Below are positions 44,478-56,230 of a DNA stretch of 64,000 nt, piece after piece. Source of the stretch: Camelus bactrianus. Taxonomy: Eukaryota > Chordata > Mammalia > Artiodactyla > Camelidae. The translations under genes and the position numbers were made by a program. Location of the stretch: positions 76,049,001 through 76,113,000 of the forward strand of contig NC_133544.1 of the NCBI RefSeq assembly GCF_048773025.1. The letters run 5' to 3'. Every line of letters starts with the position of its first letter. Position 1 is the first letter of the stretch. Under the pieces are notes generated by a model, which saw nothing but the letters and a program-made list of their open reading frames with translations, ran no database searches and was not told where the DNA came from.

Positions 44478-44545
44478 ATGTGTGTTAGTAAGTGCTTGGG
44501 ACATACATAGTAGGTGCTAGATAAATATTGTTGACTACTGAACAA
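44478..44545 (+). mobile_element. MIR or L2 3' tail, plus strand
   Basis: 'gggacatacatagtaggtgc' 'tagataaatattgttgac' matches the shared 3' ends of MIR/L2. A perfect 16-base palindrome (cacatgttaacatgtg, 44467-44482) sits at its left edge. Confidence 0.5.
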
Positions 44546-44549
44546 GTTG

Positions 44550-45670
44550 TTAGTCTTCGATTCAGCTACAGTCTTAGAGAGGATGCTGAAATAAAAAGGA
44601 TCTTTTGGAAAACCCCAAACTAGCATCTGCAAAAGCATCCACAGCTCCTGTAAATCCTGACCCAGTGGAGAGGGCTGCGGCAGGGAAAAGGATTACGTGA
44701 TGTTCTTTCACATCCCTGGCCTCTTTTTTTCCCCCCAACTTACATGAGGCTTTATAAATACCTGATTTCATATCATGCCAGCATTTCTCAACTCTGAGTT
44801 ATCACCTTCCTGACGAGGAAGTGAGGAAAGTCTAGATTCCTGTTGTTTAAGCACTAAGTTTATTCTCCAGGTTAGTTAGTACAAGGGCTTTCAACAACAG
44901 AGCAGTCTGTAATTGTTCCTCCACTGAGTTTTAGCCCTGGCTCGCTGAGTGATTACATTTGTGTCATTAACATTTTGGTTTAATTGGACGAGAGCAAAAC
45001 AGAAATGTCTGCTGCTTGGGAAATAAACATTTTTGTAATTTCTGAATGTTTATTTCAGCTTTTCAGGTGATATTTATAATTGCCCAGAGTCTAAATGGAT
45101 TTTAAAATTTTAAAAGTCATGGCTGCTTGGATGGGTTGATGGAGGCCATGTTTGAACCCATAATGTGTTTTTATTTAAGTAATCTTCTAATAACTCTCTC
45201 TGTGCAACCTCTTACATGTGAGGAGAACTCCAGGGTGACTGTAATTATGGTGGTGCAGTTAGGCATTTTGACGTTGTAGATGCATGGGGGACCAAAGGCT
45301 GCTAGCCTGGCTGCTCCTACAGTCTCCTATTTTATATTTTGTAAAGTTGGGAACAGCACTAAAGCTTTGTTTTAAATATTTCCTAAGCCACTGGGTTCAA
45401 CAGATGAGCAGGCATGATAACAGGGTGAGTATCTGAAAAGTCTACAGAAATATCCTATTCTAATTCTCCCTAAAGCTGTGATGTACAAAATCTGGCAGGA
45501 GAAGAGGAAGCCGTGCTCTGGGAGGTGCAGGCACAAGGCGAGGCAGTTTCTGAGGGGAACACATACATACAACTCTGGCACCTGCCTTATGGTGGCTCTT
45601 TGATGCCATTTGCAAGCTCATTGTGACATTCCACTCAGCTCCTAAATCCAAAGGAACTGGATATTGGTTT
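44550..45670. other. Unassigned; 44850-45120 candidate conserved non-coding element
   Basis: 44850-45120 is AT-rich, free of recognised repeats and carries a perfect 11-base inverted repeat (aaataaacatt at 45021-45031, aatgtttattt at 45045-45055) around a 13-base loop, plus several TAAT cores. No exon is seen. Confidence 0.4.
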
Positions 45671-45674
45671 AGAG

Positions 45675-45858
45675 CAGCGCTTCTCCCAGGGTGGTGCCTG
45701 GACCAACAGTCCCAACATCACTGGGAAATGTACTAGAACACAAATTCTCGGGCCCCACCCCAGGCCCACTCAGTCAGAAACGGGGGGTGGGGCCCAGCAG
45801 TCTCTGCTTTCATAAGTCCCCCAGGTGACTCCCATGTACGCAAGTTTGAGAAGTACTG
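45675..45858 (+). mobile_element. MER5A hAT-Charlie element, near full length, plus strand
   Basis: It starts 'cagcgcttctcccagggtgg', continues 'catcactgggaaatgtacta', 'attctcgggccccaccccag' and ends 'aagtttgagaagtactg'. At 184 bp it is essentially the whole miniature element, with both inverted ends recognisable. Confidence 0.9.
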
Positions 45859-45861
45859 GAG

Positions 45862-47800
45862 AGATGATTTAAAAGAGGCCCTGTCTTTTTTAAAGGACAC
45901 AGCATCTCACTGCTGATGTGGAAAATCCGTTTAGAACCTGCTTAGGAAACCAGAGTAACTATGTCAAAGGCAAGAAAGAAGGCTTTCAAGAATCAGAGAG
46001 ACAAAGCCAAGGGCTCTCCCACTGCATTGAAAAGAAGTGACAAAATTCTAGGGAATTGAGGCGGCTTATATATCTTCTTAAAGAATCAGAAAGTGAATAG
46101 CCATTAGGCCTTTAAATAAAAATGAACTTAACTCATTTAGTCACTCTCATATTCTCTGCCTTCAACTTTCCCTGGATTATTTGCAGTTAACAAGGTTTGT
46201 ACATCTTGTTAGTGAACTTTACAGCAAAACTAAGTGATAGACACCTCCACTTCTAACCTTTCTCCTTGTAGTCTTGAGTGGGAGATGGTAGGTACAGCTT
46301 GTGCATAAGTTGTGTCCTGACATCTAAGTATAACTGGGGAAGCACACCTCCCTGAATTTGTGACATGAGTAACTTGGGAGCCTCCTGGGATGGACCCCAT
46401 CTTAAAGGAAGAGAGAATTAGACGGATACTGTTGACCCAGTAACCAAGCTTGAGTCATCAGTGAGGTCCTGCCCTGCCAGCCATCCAGATTTGCCTCTTG
46501 CCTAGGAGACCTGTGAATGAAAGGTGGGTTGTAGGTAAAAATGGAAAGTTGCTTCACATCAGCAACTCAGAAATCTGGGGGCATAAATAATACCGTTTTG
46601 GTTCCTGCAAGGAAAAGTACCACTCAGTTGGGGGAGAGAGAATCTATTGTCATTCTTCTGTGAGCAAAATGGCTTTTGTTTTAGGGCATTCCGAACTGCA
46701 GAAAACATAGTTAAGTGTTTTCTGATTCTCAGCAGCATGGGAGTCAGAGTCAGGCCGCGCTGGTGCTAGTCTCTGGTTGACCATGGCAGTGGCCTGGGAC
46801 CACCAGCATCATAAAGAAGAGTGTGGTATAGGGAAGAGTGTGCATTTCCCTCCGTATCTCCTTGGCTGTATTCTCTTGTCATTTTCAGTTGTGTTGCTGG
46901 TTGACAAGGAGGGTGTGAGTCGGGTATAAGACAAATTTGTTTGTATCTTTATTTCCTCTGTCTCATACCATCGCGCCTAAGCCACAGCTCAGTATCCATA
47001 ACAGGTGTTCCACTAATTATGTTGATTGAGAGACCCATGAAAGCAAATCTTTGAAGAATGATTTGATGCTTAACAAAAACGGTGCATGCCTGTGAATTAT
47101 AAACAAGCCGAGTCTGGTTACTTAGCCAAATACAGCCAACCAACCAGAGACCTTGTGTTCAACTCCCAGTGCTGGGAAACTAGGAGAAAAGGACTCGAGA
47201 AATGTTAAAGTTAGGGGAGCAGCAAGGCACGTGTTTGTTCTACTGGGTGCTGCCTGTTTCCCAAATATGGTTTCTGCTTGAAAATCCTGCTTTGCCCCAG
47301 GCCTTGTTATGAGCACCCGTGAGTAGCTGAACTCCATGCACTTGCCTACCTTTCACCGCCCTCTTCCTCAGCCCTTCTCTGCTCCCTGCCCTTTGTTGGT
47401 ACCCACTCCATCCTCACCGCCCTCCCACTCCTATGGGTCCTGTGCTTCGGTGGCTTTCTCAATACAGCCACTACCTTCCTGATAGCAAATACGGTTGGTT
47501 GATTGTGTTTCCCTGTGTTCCCTGCACTGACGAGGATCAACGATTGCCCAACTCTCTGCTGTACCTGCTCTGCCCTTACTTACACATACCACACTGTTGT
47601 CCTCATCCAAGGTCACTTAAGTCAGATTTAGTCTCCGTTGTCAGCCCTACCATGCTTCCTGGTGAGCACATTTTTGGACTTTCCTGGCTATCCCACTTTA
47701 TGAAATAATACTCAGTTCAAAAAGTGTGCACATTCTAAAGGTGCCAAGTAGGATGAAAGCACTGTGTTTCAACCCATACGTTAGCAATGTTTCTAAGACT
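45862..47800. other. Unassigned sequence
   Basis: About 1.9 kb without a recognised repeat or exon. The plus frame 47433-47708 (91 codons) and minus frames nearby show no recognisable homology. Confidence 0.4.
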
Positions 47801-47804
47801 TGCA

Positions 47805-47935
47805 TCAAATCATCTGCGTGCAAACTAACAAAGCAGATTCCTGGGCCCTGCTTTCAGCTATTGGTTTTTGATTCTGTAGGTCTAAGATGTTATTTTTTAA
47901 AAAACCTATTCAGTTTGAGAGTCACTGCTTTACAT
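47805..47935 (-). mobile_element. MER5A-type fragment, minus strand
   Basis: 'gcagattcctgggccctgct', 'ttttgattctgtaggtctaa' and 'tcagtttgagagtcactgct' match reversed MER5A with part of the middle missing. Confidence 0.6.
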
Positions 47936-47939
47936 CTTG

Positions 47940-48925
47940 TTCTTCATCTTGGTTGAAAGTCCCAGCATGGAGGTGAGGGGTAGGGAGGTGGGGGAGGTTC
48001 TTTTAAAAAATACGATACGTGGGGGTAGGCCACACAACAATGAAATGAATTTCTGAATACAGGGACTAAGCAATGTAGGTTGGCTCTCCAACTTTCTCTT
48101 TCTTCCCATTCCTAGCATCCTTTCTCACTGGCATCTTCGTGCTAGGTGATGGGCTGTATTGTTGGGACCAGGACTGCCAAGTCTACTCAAGCTATTGTCT
48201 GACTGAGGCTTGAGATTCATGGACTGGACCAAGGCATTTCGGGGGGTATTTCATATTGTATGATGGGTATTCAGAGTCTTTTCCAGGATCTTGGCTTCCT
48301 AGAAGGTTAGGTTTTGTTTGCCCTAACTTCTAAATGTAGAGGACTAATGTGTTTTGAAAAAGCCTCTAAAATGACTCTAGAGTATAGCCAGGTTTGAAAA
48401 CAACTGCTTTAGTCTAAATGATTCAGTGTATGCAGTTTCTGAGGTCTGTAATGCAAAACCTGCTTCAATAAAGTTATTTCCCTTTAACCACTTTGCCTAA
48501 AACCTTCCTGTCTGTAGGTCATGTCAATAAATGTATTCCTTTCTGTGTTTTGCTATGGTATCATCTCACCTTTTCCTCTATTCTTTTCATTTCTGGCTTT
48601 CTTCTGGTTAAGTCAACAACAAGAAAAATATGTAAAGCTGGCACAAACTGGTGGGTCACAGCTGCAACTGCTTTTGCAGGTGTGTTTTGCTGTAAAAAGA
48701 TTTAAGGTAATACTTAAAAATAGAGATTTTCAAGTGAAAATTCTGACTAGCCACAAGGAGGGAAAAACCAGAAGTTCCAACATTGGATCTACCTTCCCCA
48801 GGAGTGCTGAGCAGCGTGCTGCTCCTTCAGAGCAGTGAGCCGTCCCCTGCCCCGCAGCCCAGCAGACCTCTCTGACCACTTACACCTGGTCCTACCGGAC
48901 TTTGGATTTGTGACCTGTAGGATAA
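47940..48925. other. Unassigned sequence
   Basis: A G-rich patch (47970-47997) and several short frames are present. Nothing is recognisable. Confidence 0.4.
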
Positions 48926-48929
48926 AGGA

Positions 48930-49340
48930 ATGGATTTAATCAATCAACATTTGAGTACCTACTGTCACACACACTAGGATAAATGTTTTTCTTTTTCTTA
49001 TGCAAACCTATGAAATATGCATTGTCCTCTTTTTAAATTTTTTTATTGAGGTGTAGTTAATTGACAGTGTTAGTTTCAGGTGTACAGCAAAGTGATTCAG
49101 TTATACATATACATACATGTATATTTTCAGATTCTTTATTACATATTATTATAAGAAATTGAATATAGTTCCCTGTGCTATACAGTAGGTCCTTGTTGTT
49201 TATCTATTTAATATATAGTAGTGTGTATCTTTTAATCCTGGACTCCTAATTTATCCCTCTCCTGCTGCATTGTCCTCTTTACAGGAAACTCAGGCTGCAT
49301 GGGGCTGAGGACCTAGGTCAGAAATCCATCCATCTCTATA
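48930..49340 (-). mobile_element. MIR, minus strand, split by L1
   Basis: 'caacatttgagtacctactg' on the left and 'caggaaactcaggctgcatg' 'gaggacctaggtcagaa' on the right are halves of one reversed MIR, separated by the L1 at 49033-49265. Confidence 0.65.
49033..49265 (-). mobile_element. 5'-truncated L1 3' UTR, minus strand, with perfect target duplication
   Basis: The reversed cetartiodactyl L1 3' UTR ('ggtgtacagcaaagtgattc', 'ttccctgtgctatacagtag') is flanked by an exact 15-bp duplication TGCATTGTCCTCTTT (49018-49032 and 49266-49280). No ORF2 sequence remains. The perfect duplication implies a fairly recent insertion. Confidence 0.97.
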
Positions 49341-49344
49341 TACT

Positions 49345-50985
49345 CCTGAAGCTTCCCCAGATTCTCATGCTTGTAGGAACTGTGGTAATTTTGGCTTGGT
49401 TCCATACCCCTAAATTAGAAGGAACTTTTGGGGGGCACCTGTGAAGAAGTATTTTGCATTCTATTAAGACTTCATCACCTGGATTAAGGGAATTTAAAAA
49501 TCAATCAGTAACTTTGGGGAGGGCTTTAGTCTAATTAGCATCAAGTGTAAAGGCAGCAGGTTTTTGGGCAATTGAAGACAGATTTGCATTCGTATCAAGT
49601 GGATGCAATCATGTATGTAAACTGAACATTTCAGGGATACTTAAAAATGACTTCTCAGGCACCTCAGGGAACAGCATGGGAAGAACATTTGTTCAGTATA
49701 GTTGGTTATCTGAGCAATTGTTTTTTTGTAACCCAAATTCTTGAGTGTACCTCTGGTGAAGTGAGGCCTCATGCTCACAACTCAGTGGCAGTCACTTCAG
49801 CTTCTGGTGGTCTGAGCACCACCTTTTTAGTATAGCTTTCAACTGGCATTATAAATATTTTATCAGAGTTAGTTCGTTAAATAGCATTTTATGTTCTTTG
49901 TTTGATTTTCAGTGTCATCTTGGGGCCAGAATTATTCCTTTAGAAATGAATCTCACGTTATGAAGTATTAGTGGAAAACCTCCATTTCTACATACCTTTC
50001 AGTAGTACATTGCTTCCACTATTAAAGCATGCGATTGTTTTATTATCTAGAACACTTCAGGGTCACGGACTATGGATTGAAAAGAAGGCAGTGGTGAACC
50101 ATTCTGTGTCTACACGTGGAATTTAAGAAGGAATGGAAGACATTTAAAACATTAAAGTTAATAGTTACTAGGATTGGCAGTTTACTGTAGCTGCTTAATG
50201 AGATCATGTTCAATGAGTTTTGGCCTTCATTCTTGCAGTTTCTGCTGAGGGTAGGTATTTGTATCTATTAAAGTATTGTCAACCTCAGTCCTCATTGGCC
50301 CAGGGTCCAGCCGAGCCTAATCCTGAGGGTCGTAGGTCTTCAGAATTTATAGCTGACAACTGGAATCGACCAGATAGGTACTTCATCTCCCTCACCGCCA
50401 GGAGAGGTCTGGGAGACCCAGGGCTGACTGGTACCTTGTACTTTATTGGTGAGAGTCTATTCTTCACTCCCTCTGTGAATAGCGCATTGTAGGGGCTACC
50501 AAAGCCAGACCCAAGAAGGAGGGAGGATTGGCTAATTCCTAGTTCCCAGGGTGCTGCCCTGGATCATTGAAATGGAGGCAGCTAGGTAGGTTGTGTGCTG
50601 CCAGGCGGGCTCCTTTGCTCAGCTGGGCTGCTCCTAGTTTTGTGTGTCAGCCTCCTTTTTTCCCCATTGGTATGCATAGGTTCTCCAAGGCTGGGAATAA
50701 GCTCTCTCTAGGGTGGGTGTAGAGCCTGTAGATTCTGTCTCAGACCTGGTCTCAGTGGGTCGGGGAGATTGGCCTCCTCAGGCCCCCAAAGGGGAGATTT
50801 TGATTCTTGCAGTCTCTCGAAAGGAAGGACCCAGGACTGAAGACAACACTTTCTGGAATTCATCCACAAAGTGCCTGCAGGTCTGCTCATATCACAGCTA
50901 AGGACAGTTTCCCTGTTTCCTTTTGGTGGAGGCTTGCCTAGGAACTGACAGCTTTTAACCAAGCACCAGTCTTGTGACCTCTCAG
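49345..50985. other. Unassigned sequence
   Basis: No exon or named repeat. 50220-50500 is moderately GC-rich with a 90-codon frame that I do not recognise and that may belong to a degraded repeat. Confidence 0.4.
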
Positions 50986-50987
50986 CT

Positions 50988-51242
50988 TGGAGGTGGTACA
51001 GCATAGTGATAATGAGTTCAAGAACTGGCATCACTCAGACCAGCATACAGATCCTGACTTACCAGTTACTAGCTGTGTGTTCTGGATCACAGTGCTCTGA
51101 GCCTCAGTTTTCTCATCTGTAAAGTGAGACAATATCAAACTGTGTGTGGGATATTAGAAGATTAAATGAGGATGTACATATATCAAGGGCCATCACAGAG
51201 CCTGGCATGTAAGTGCTCAATAGACATTGTTTTTAATAAGGA
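50988..51242 (+). mobile_element. Near full-length MIR, plus strand
   Basis: 'gtggtacagcatagtgataa', 'ttaccagttactagctgtgt', 'cctcagttttctcatctgta' and 'gcctggcatgtaagtgctca' cover the whole MIR consensus in order. Confidence 0.92.
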
Positions 51243-51244
51243 AA

Positions 51245-53095
51245 TATTTCTAAAAGTAACCTCAACTTCTCATTCATCAAGTATCAAAAGGGTCCCTGAT
51301 GACTTAACATTTTTACTCCCACATCTGATTTATTGATCTCTGTGTCTTGTATAGATAAGCTAGTGACCTGAAAGCACACAGAGAATACCACAAATTATTT
51401 GGTCCCACGAAGATGTCATTCTGGTTTAACATTAGCAATTACAAGTGATTACTGGAGGTTTCTTTTGGTCAGTAATACTGTTCTTCTAATGTAAAGGCAA
51501 ATACAAAATGAATGGCCTGCTAATTACATTTGTCATTGTAAAATAGCTTTGTTCTTCCATGATTGGTTTATAGACTTTTTCTTTTAAATGAAGCAAAGTA
51601 GAACTAACATGACTTCCATGTCATTAGACACAATTGTCTTCACCATTAACTAAAACTTCTATGAAATTTATACTTAAGAAGTTACTGACCAAGAGCTTTG
51701 AAAAGTTTCTCAGAATTATGTGAACAGTTTTCTAATACAAATGGTTTTTATAGTTGACAAAGATATTTACACTATTTTCAATAAAATGTGTTCCAGCACC
51801 TTAACAAATTATTGTCTAATACTGTACAAATATGGCATTAATCAAGAAATGGGAAAAATAAACATCACCATCAGCTTAACTGTCAAAATCATCAATATTC
51901 ATTTTAAATTAATGTGATTAAATACAATATGATGTGTGAACAGATTGTTTCCTTGACTTACTGGTTTAAATTTTAGACAGCTGACAATACTGCAGAGTTG
52001 TTTATTTTGTAATTGCACTGCATGTTATGTGTCTAACCATACTATGAGGATTTTCTTAATAGAATATTCACAGTTGGGAATTAAATCTCAGTGTAGGCAA
52101 ATTACATTTTTAAGCCTATTGGCTTAATATGAACAAAATACAAACTTGTGATATTTCTTTCTAGAATTTCTTTATTTTAAGATGCATTCCTTAAAGATGA
52201 ATTTCTGCAGATGACAAAGAGTTGGGTGAAGTTAAGAGAAATAGATGTATTGAGGGATTGCAAATTCAAGGTGACTTTTATAAAAAATTGAATTGCCCTA
52301 CGTTGGTTCAAATGCTAAAAGTCTTCCACTTCCCAGACCTTGCTTTGCAGATGGCAGCACAGGACGGTTCTGGTTCAGTTAGTGTACTGCTAAAATGAAT
52401 TATGAGAGGTGCAGGCATGATTTAGTGAGTTGGAGCTGCTGCTTTGAGTTCTGGAAATGGTGAATGTAGTCAGGAAACATCAGAAATAATCACAAAAAAT
52501 GACCCCATAAATCTTAAACACTTCACTGAAAAAACATGTCCAGAAAGGGATGCTTACCACATATCAGTGTTTCATGTTGAGGAAGCAGAGATTCCTTGGG
52601 TTATTCAATTGAGCCATTTTCTTAAGCTTAGCTGGCAAATAACCCATGGCCAATTGTACTTTGTCTGAAATAACAGACCCTAGGATAACATGGATAAATG
52701 GGATGACATCTTTAATTTATAGTTTAAGTATTTGATGTTGATGGCCTTAGTCTGCTTTATAATAATGATAGTTCTGGGGGAAAGGTGTTAGAAAGAATCT
52801 GAAAGAATTAGTCCTAGAGAAATGCACCTGACATTTTGTGTGAGACGAATGCTTAGATTTAGGGCATGACCCTGTGGTTAAGAAGCCTCCCATACAGAGT
52901 TCACTGGAATGGACAGGGGTTAAAACAATTTACTTGACTGAATTTCAGATTAACCAACTTAGAGACCATCATGTTCACAGTTATTTTTAAATGAACAATT
53001 TAGAATCAATGAAAGAAAAATCTCCCCATAATTCTTATTGCCTTGAAAAAGTCAAATAATAATGTTTTCCACAGAAGCTAAAAAATTCAGCGATT
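51245..53095. other. Unassigned; 51370-51640 candidate conserved non-coding element
   Basis: Free of recognised repeats and AT-rich throughout. 51480-51560 contains 'ggcctgctaattacatttgt' with a TAATTA homeodomain-type core in otherwise clean sequence. A 74-codon frame at 52444-52668 has no recognisable homology. Confidence 0.4.
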
Positions 53096-53096
53096 G

Positions 53097-53340
53097 CTTC
53101 CTCCAAAGTCTTTCCTGACTTACTTGCTAGGACATTTTCTCTATAGACTCACTATAGACTCTCATAGCACCATGTCTATTCATAGAGTTTATTTGATTAT
53201 TTTATTGATGTCTGTCTTTCCCACTTGTATGTGAGATACATGAGGACAGGGATCTTGGCTGCTTTGTTTGCCATTGTTTTTTTAGTGTCTGTACAAAACA
53301 CACTCAGTGGACATTGAGTGAATCATAAATGAGTGAGTCT
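53097..53340 (+). mobile_element. L2 3' end, plus strand
   Basis: 'ttgatgtctgtctttcccac', 'gatacatgaggacagggatc' and the 3' tail 'ggacattgagtgaatcataa' follow L2. Confidence 0.7.
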
Positions 53341-53589
53341 GGCCCATGGTCCTGAGGGTCCTTATAGCCTACATGGAAACATAGACACCATGAATTTAAT
53401 GTCACCCCGTGAAGCCCACAGGGTGACATAAACAGGTACACAGAATACACTAGAGAAGCAATGTACCTCAAGTTCTGAGAAGGTTTATTTTAAGGAGCAA
53501 TCAGATGACAAAGGACAATGCAGTGACGCTATCTCCTCTACCCTTAGCTAATCATTTACTACATCATTTTGACACATGGATAGCCACAT

Positions 53590-53641
53590 CCTCCTCTTAA
53601 TTATTAGGACTTTTTCATGTGAAAGTGACAGAAAACCTAAC
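53590..53641 (+). mobile_element. Ancient repeat, left part, split by L1
   Basis: 'gtgaaagtgacagaaaacct' and 'aactcaagttgg' lead directly, across the L1, into 'atttaaacataagggagtag' at 55034. The joined order resembles the unresolved repeat family at 7918 ('gacttaaacaataagg'). Confidence 0.45.
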
Positions 53642-53654
53642 TCAAGTTGGCTTT

Positions 53655-55025
53655 TTAAAAAAAATACATTTTTATTGAATTATAGTCAGTTTATAGTGCT
53701 GTGCCAATTTCTGGTGTACAGCACAATACTTCAGTCATATAGGAACGTATACATATTCATTTTCATATTCTCTTTCACCAGAAGTTACTACAAGATATTG
53801 AATATAGTTCCCTGCACTATACAATATAAACTTATTGTTTATCTATTTTATATATATAGTATCTGCAAATCTCGAACTCCCAATTTATCCTTTCCCGTCC
53901 CCTTCCCCCTGGTAACTATAAGTTTATTTTCTATGCCTGTGAGTCTATTTCTATTTTGTAAATAAGTTCATTTGTCTTTTTTTTTTTTTTTTAGATTCCA
54001 CATATAAGTTATATCATATGGTATTTTTCTTTCTCTTTCTGGCTTACTTCACTTAGAATGACATTCTCCAGGTCCATCCATGTTGCTGAAATAGGCATTA
54101 TTTTATTCTTTTTATGGCTGAGTAGTATTCCATTGTATAAATATACCACATCTTCTTTATCCAGTCATCTGTTGATGGACATTTAGGTTGTTTCCATGTC
54201 TTGGCTATTGTAAATAGTGCTGATATGAACATTGGGGGTGCATGTATCTTTTTGAATTAAGGTTCTCTGTGGATATATGCCCAGGAGTGGGATTGTTGGA
54301 TCATATGGTAAGTCTATTTTAAGTCTTTTGAGGAATCTCCATACTGTTTTCCACAATGGCTGCACCAAACTACACTCCCACCAACAGTGTAGGAGAGTTC
54401 CCTTTTCTCCACAGCCTCTCCATATTTATCATTTGTGAATTTTGAATGATGGTCATTCTGACTGGTGTGAGGTGATATCTCATTGTAGTTTTGATTTGCA
54501 TTTCTCTGATAACTAGTGATATTGAGCATTTTTTTCATGTGCCCATTGGCTATTTGTATGTCTTCATTGGAGAATGGCTTGTTTAGGTCTTCTGCCCATT
54601 TTTGGATTAGGTCAGTTGTTTTTTTCTTAAGTTGTATGAGCTGTTTATATATTCTGGAAATTAAGCCCTTGTCAGTCTCATCTTTGGCTAATGTTTTCTC
54701 CCATTCCTTAGGTTGTATTTTTGTTTTGCTTATGGTTTCTTCTGCTGTGCAAGAGCTTGTAAGTTTAATCAGGTCTGATTTGTTTATTTTTGCTTTCATT
54801 TCTATTGCTTGGTATATTGCCCTAGGAGAACATTGCTGAGATTTATGTTGGATAATGTTTGCCTATATTTTCTTCTAAGAGGTATATAGTGTCTTGTCTT
54901 AGGTTTAAGTCTTTAAGCCATTTTGAGTTTATTTGTGTGTATGGTGTGAGGGAGTGTTCTAACTTCATTGATTTACATGCAGCTGTCCAGTTTTCCCAAC
55001 AACATTTGCTGAAGAGATTGTCTTT
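53655..55025 (-). mobile_element. 5'-truncated L1 of about 1.37 kb, minus strand, with target duplication
   Basis: A 13-bp duplication with one mismatch, TCAAGTTGGCTTT (53642-53654) and TCAAGTTGGATTT (55026-55038), pins both ends. The element contains the reversed 3' UTR, then the ORF2 C-terminus in two overlapping minus-strand frames (54183-54368 with '[14 protein letters not shown]', and 54314-54799 with '...[11 protein letters not shown]...'), so ORF2 carries at least one frameshift. It is the longest young L1 in the window. Confidence 0.95.
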
Positions 55026-55084
55026 TCAAGTTGGATTTAAACATAAGGGAGTAGAATTCCACTTCTAATAATATGGATACTCAG

Positions 55085-56230
55085 TTATTTGAACTGACCT
55101 TTCCTCTGAAAACAAAAATGCTATATTAAATAAAAACTATTAAAAGTATTGAAGAGTTGCTGAGACAGTGAGGAAGTATAAGGCCAATATCAAAGGTGGT
55201 GGGAGCCCAGAGAGGTAAATTGAGTGTTAAAACTTGTTTTGTCCAAAGAACATTTACCAAAAGTGTCTTTTGTTTCTGGCACTTTGTCAGGGAATGACCT
55301 CAGAAAACAAGGTATAGCATTTCCCCAAGACGGGGCACCTCATGGGAGACCTTCCCTCCATAGAGCTGGGATTCAAAAGGCCATTTTTCAGAGTAAGGGT
55401 GATCCAGAATTACATCTGCTCTAGATCTCTACCCCCCAGGCCCTGTAGGCAAATTTATCTTTGTGTTGAGCAAAGAAGGAAGGTAAAAGGCCCTGAGAAA
55501 TTTGAACAATAGGTTGGACATCAAGTGAAAGTTTAGCTTAAATTTGCATCACTTTGGTGATCCAATAAGTAGGTCAGGATTAGCAGAAGTCAGTCCAAAT
55601 CTTTGGATGAACGTCCTTTTATCCTAGGTCCTGAAAAAATCTCTACCAAAATTTTCCAAGTTAAATGACAATCTCACAGAAAAAAAGAGGAGGGGGAGAG
55701 CAACTCAGCACAGAAGAAAATTAGGAACCATGTCCTGATGTTGCTTCTCATTATAGCAGACTCCAAGACAAGGATTTGAGGGCATGTAGCTTATTTGGGA
55801 AGTGCTGGGAAGTAGAAATGTGATATAGGGAAGGCAGCTAATAAAACCAGAAGTAGACAATTAGAATTTAAACTCATGAGGAAAATGGGAAATAATACAA
55901 AACACACATCTCAGAATAATCCCATCTGAGAGGTGAGGAAACTCACCTCTTATGCCAATTCTGGTTGATTGATTGTTGGGTGATGGTTGCTTCAGTGTAG
56001 GGTTTGATATTGTGAGTTCCTTAGCATTTCTAGCCAGCCACACTCATGCATAGCACAGCTGCTGAGGTTCTGGGGAAACGAGCTGCAGGTACACAGTACA
56101 GAGTGCAGATTCTGGTGGTTGGGAGTCTGCCAGAGCACACTGAGAGGTCCCAGGGACATGGGCGGGACAGCATCCACTACAAGAGAAATGGCAGAAACAT
56201 ATCCACAAGGACTTAAGGTAATGGAATTGT
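55085..56230 (+). mobile_element. Probable 5' part of an ancient L1, plus strand
   Basis: 'ttcctctgaaaacaaaaatg' and 'ggtgggagcccagagaggta' resemble L1ME-type 5' regions. The identification is weaker than for the following segment. Confidence 0.4.

Noticed and set aside
44467-44482. Perfect 16-base palindrome as a p53-type or E-box site
   Set aside because: The flanking bases break the p53 half-site pattern and it lies at the edge of a MIR/L2 tail; chance is likely.
47970-47997. Possible G-quadruplex
   Set aside because: Only three G runs of three or more are present, so the usual four-run pattern is not met.
54314-54799. 161-codon minus-strand frame
   Set aside because: It is L1 ORF2 inside the element at 53655-55025.
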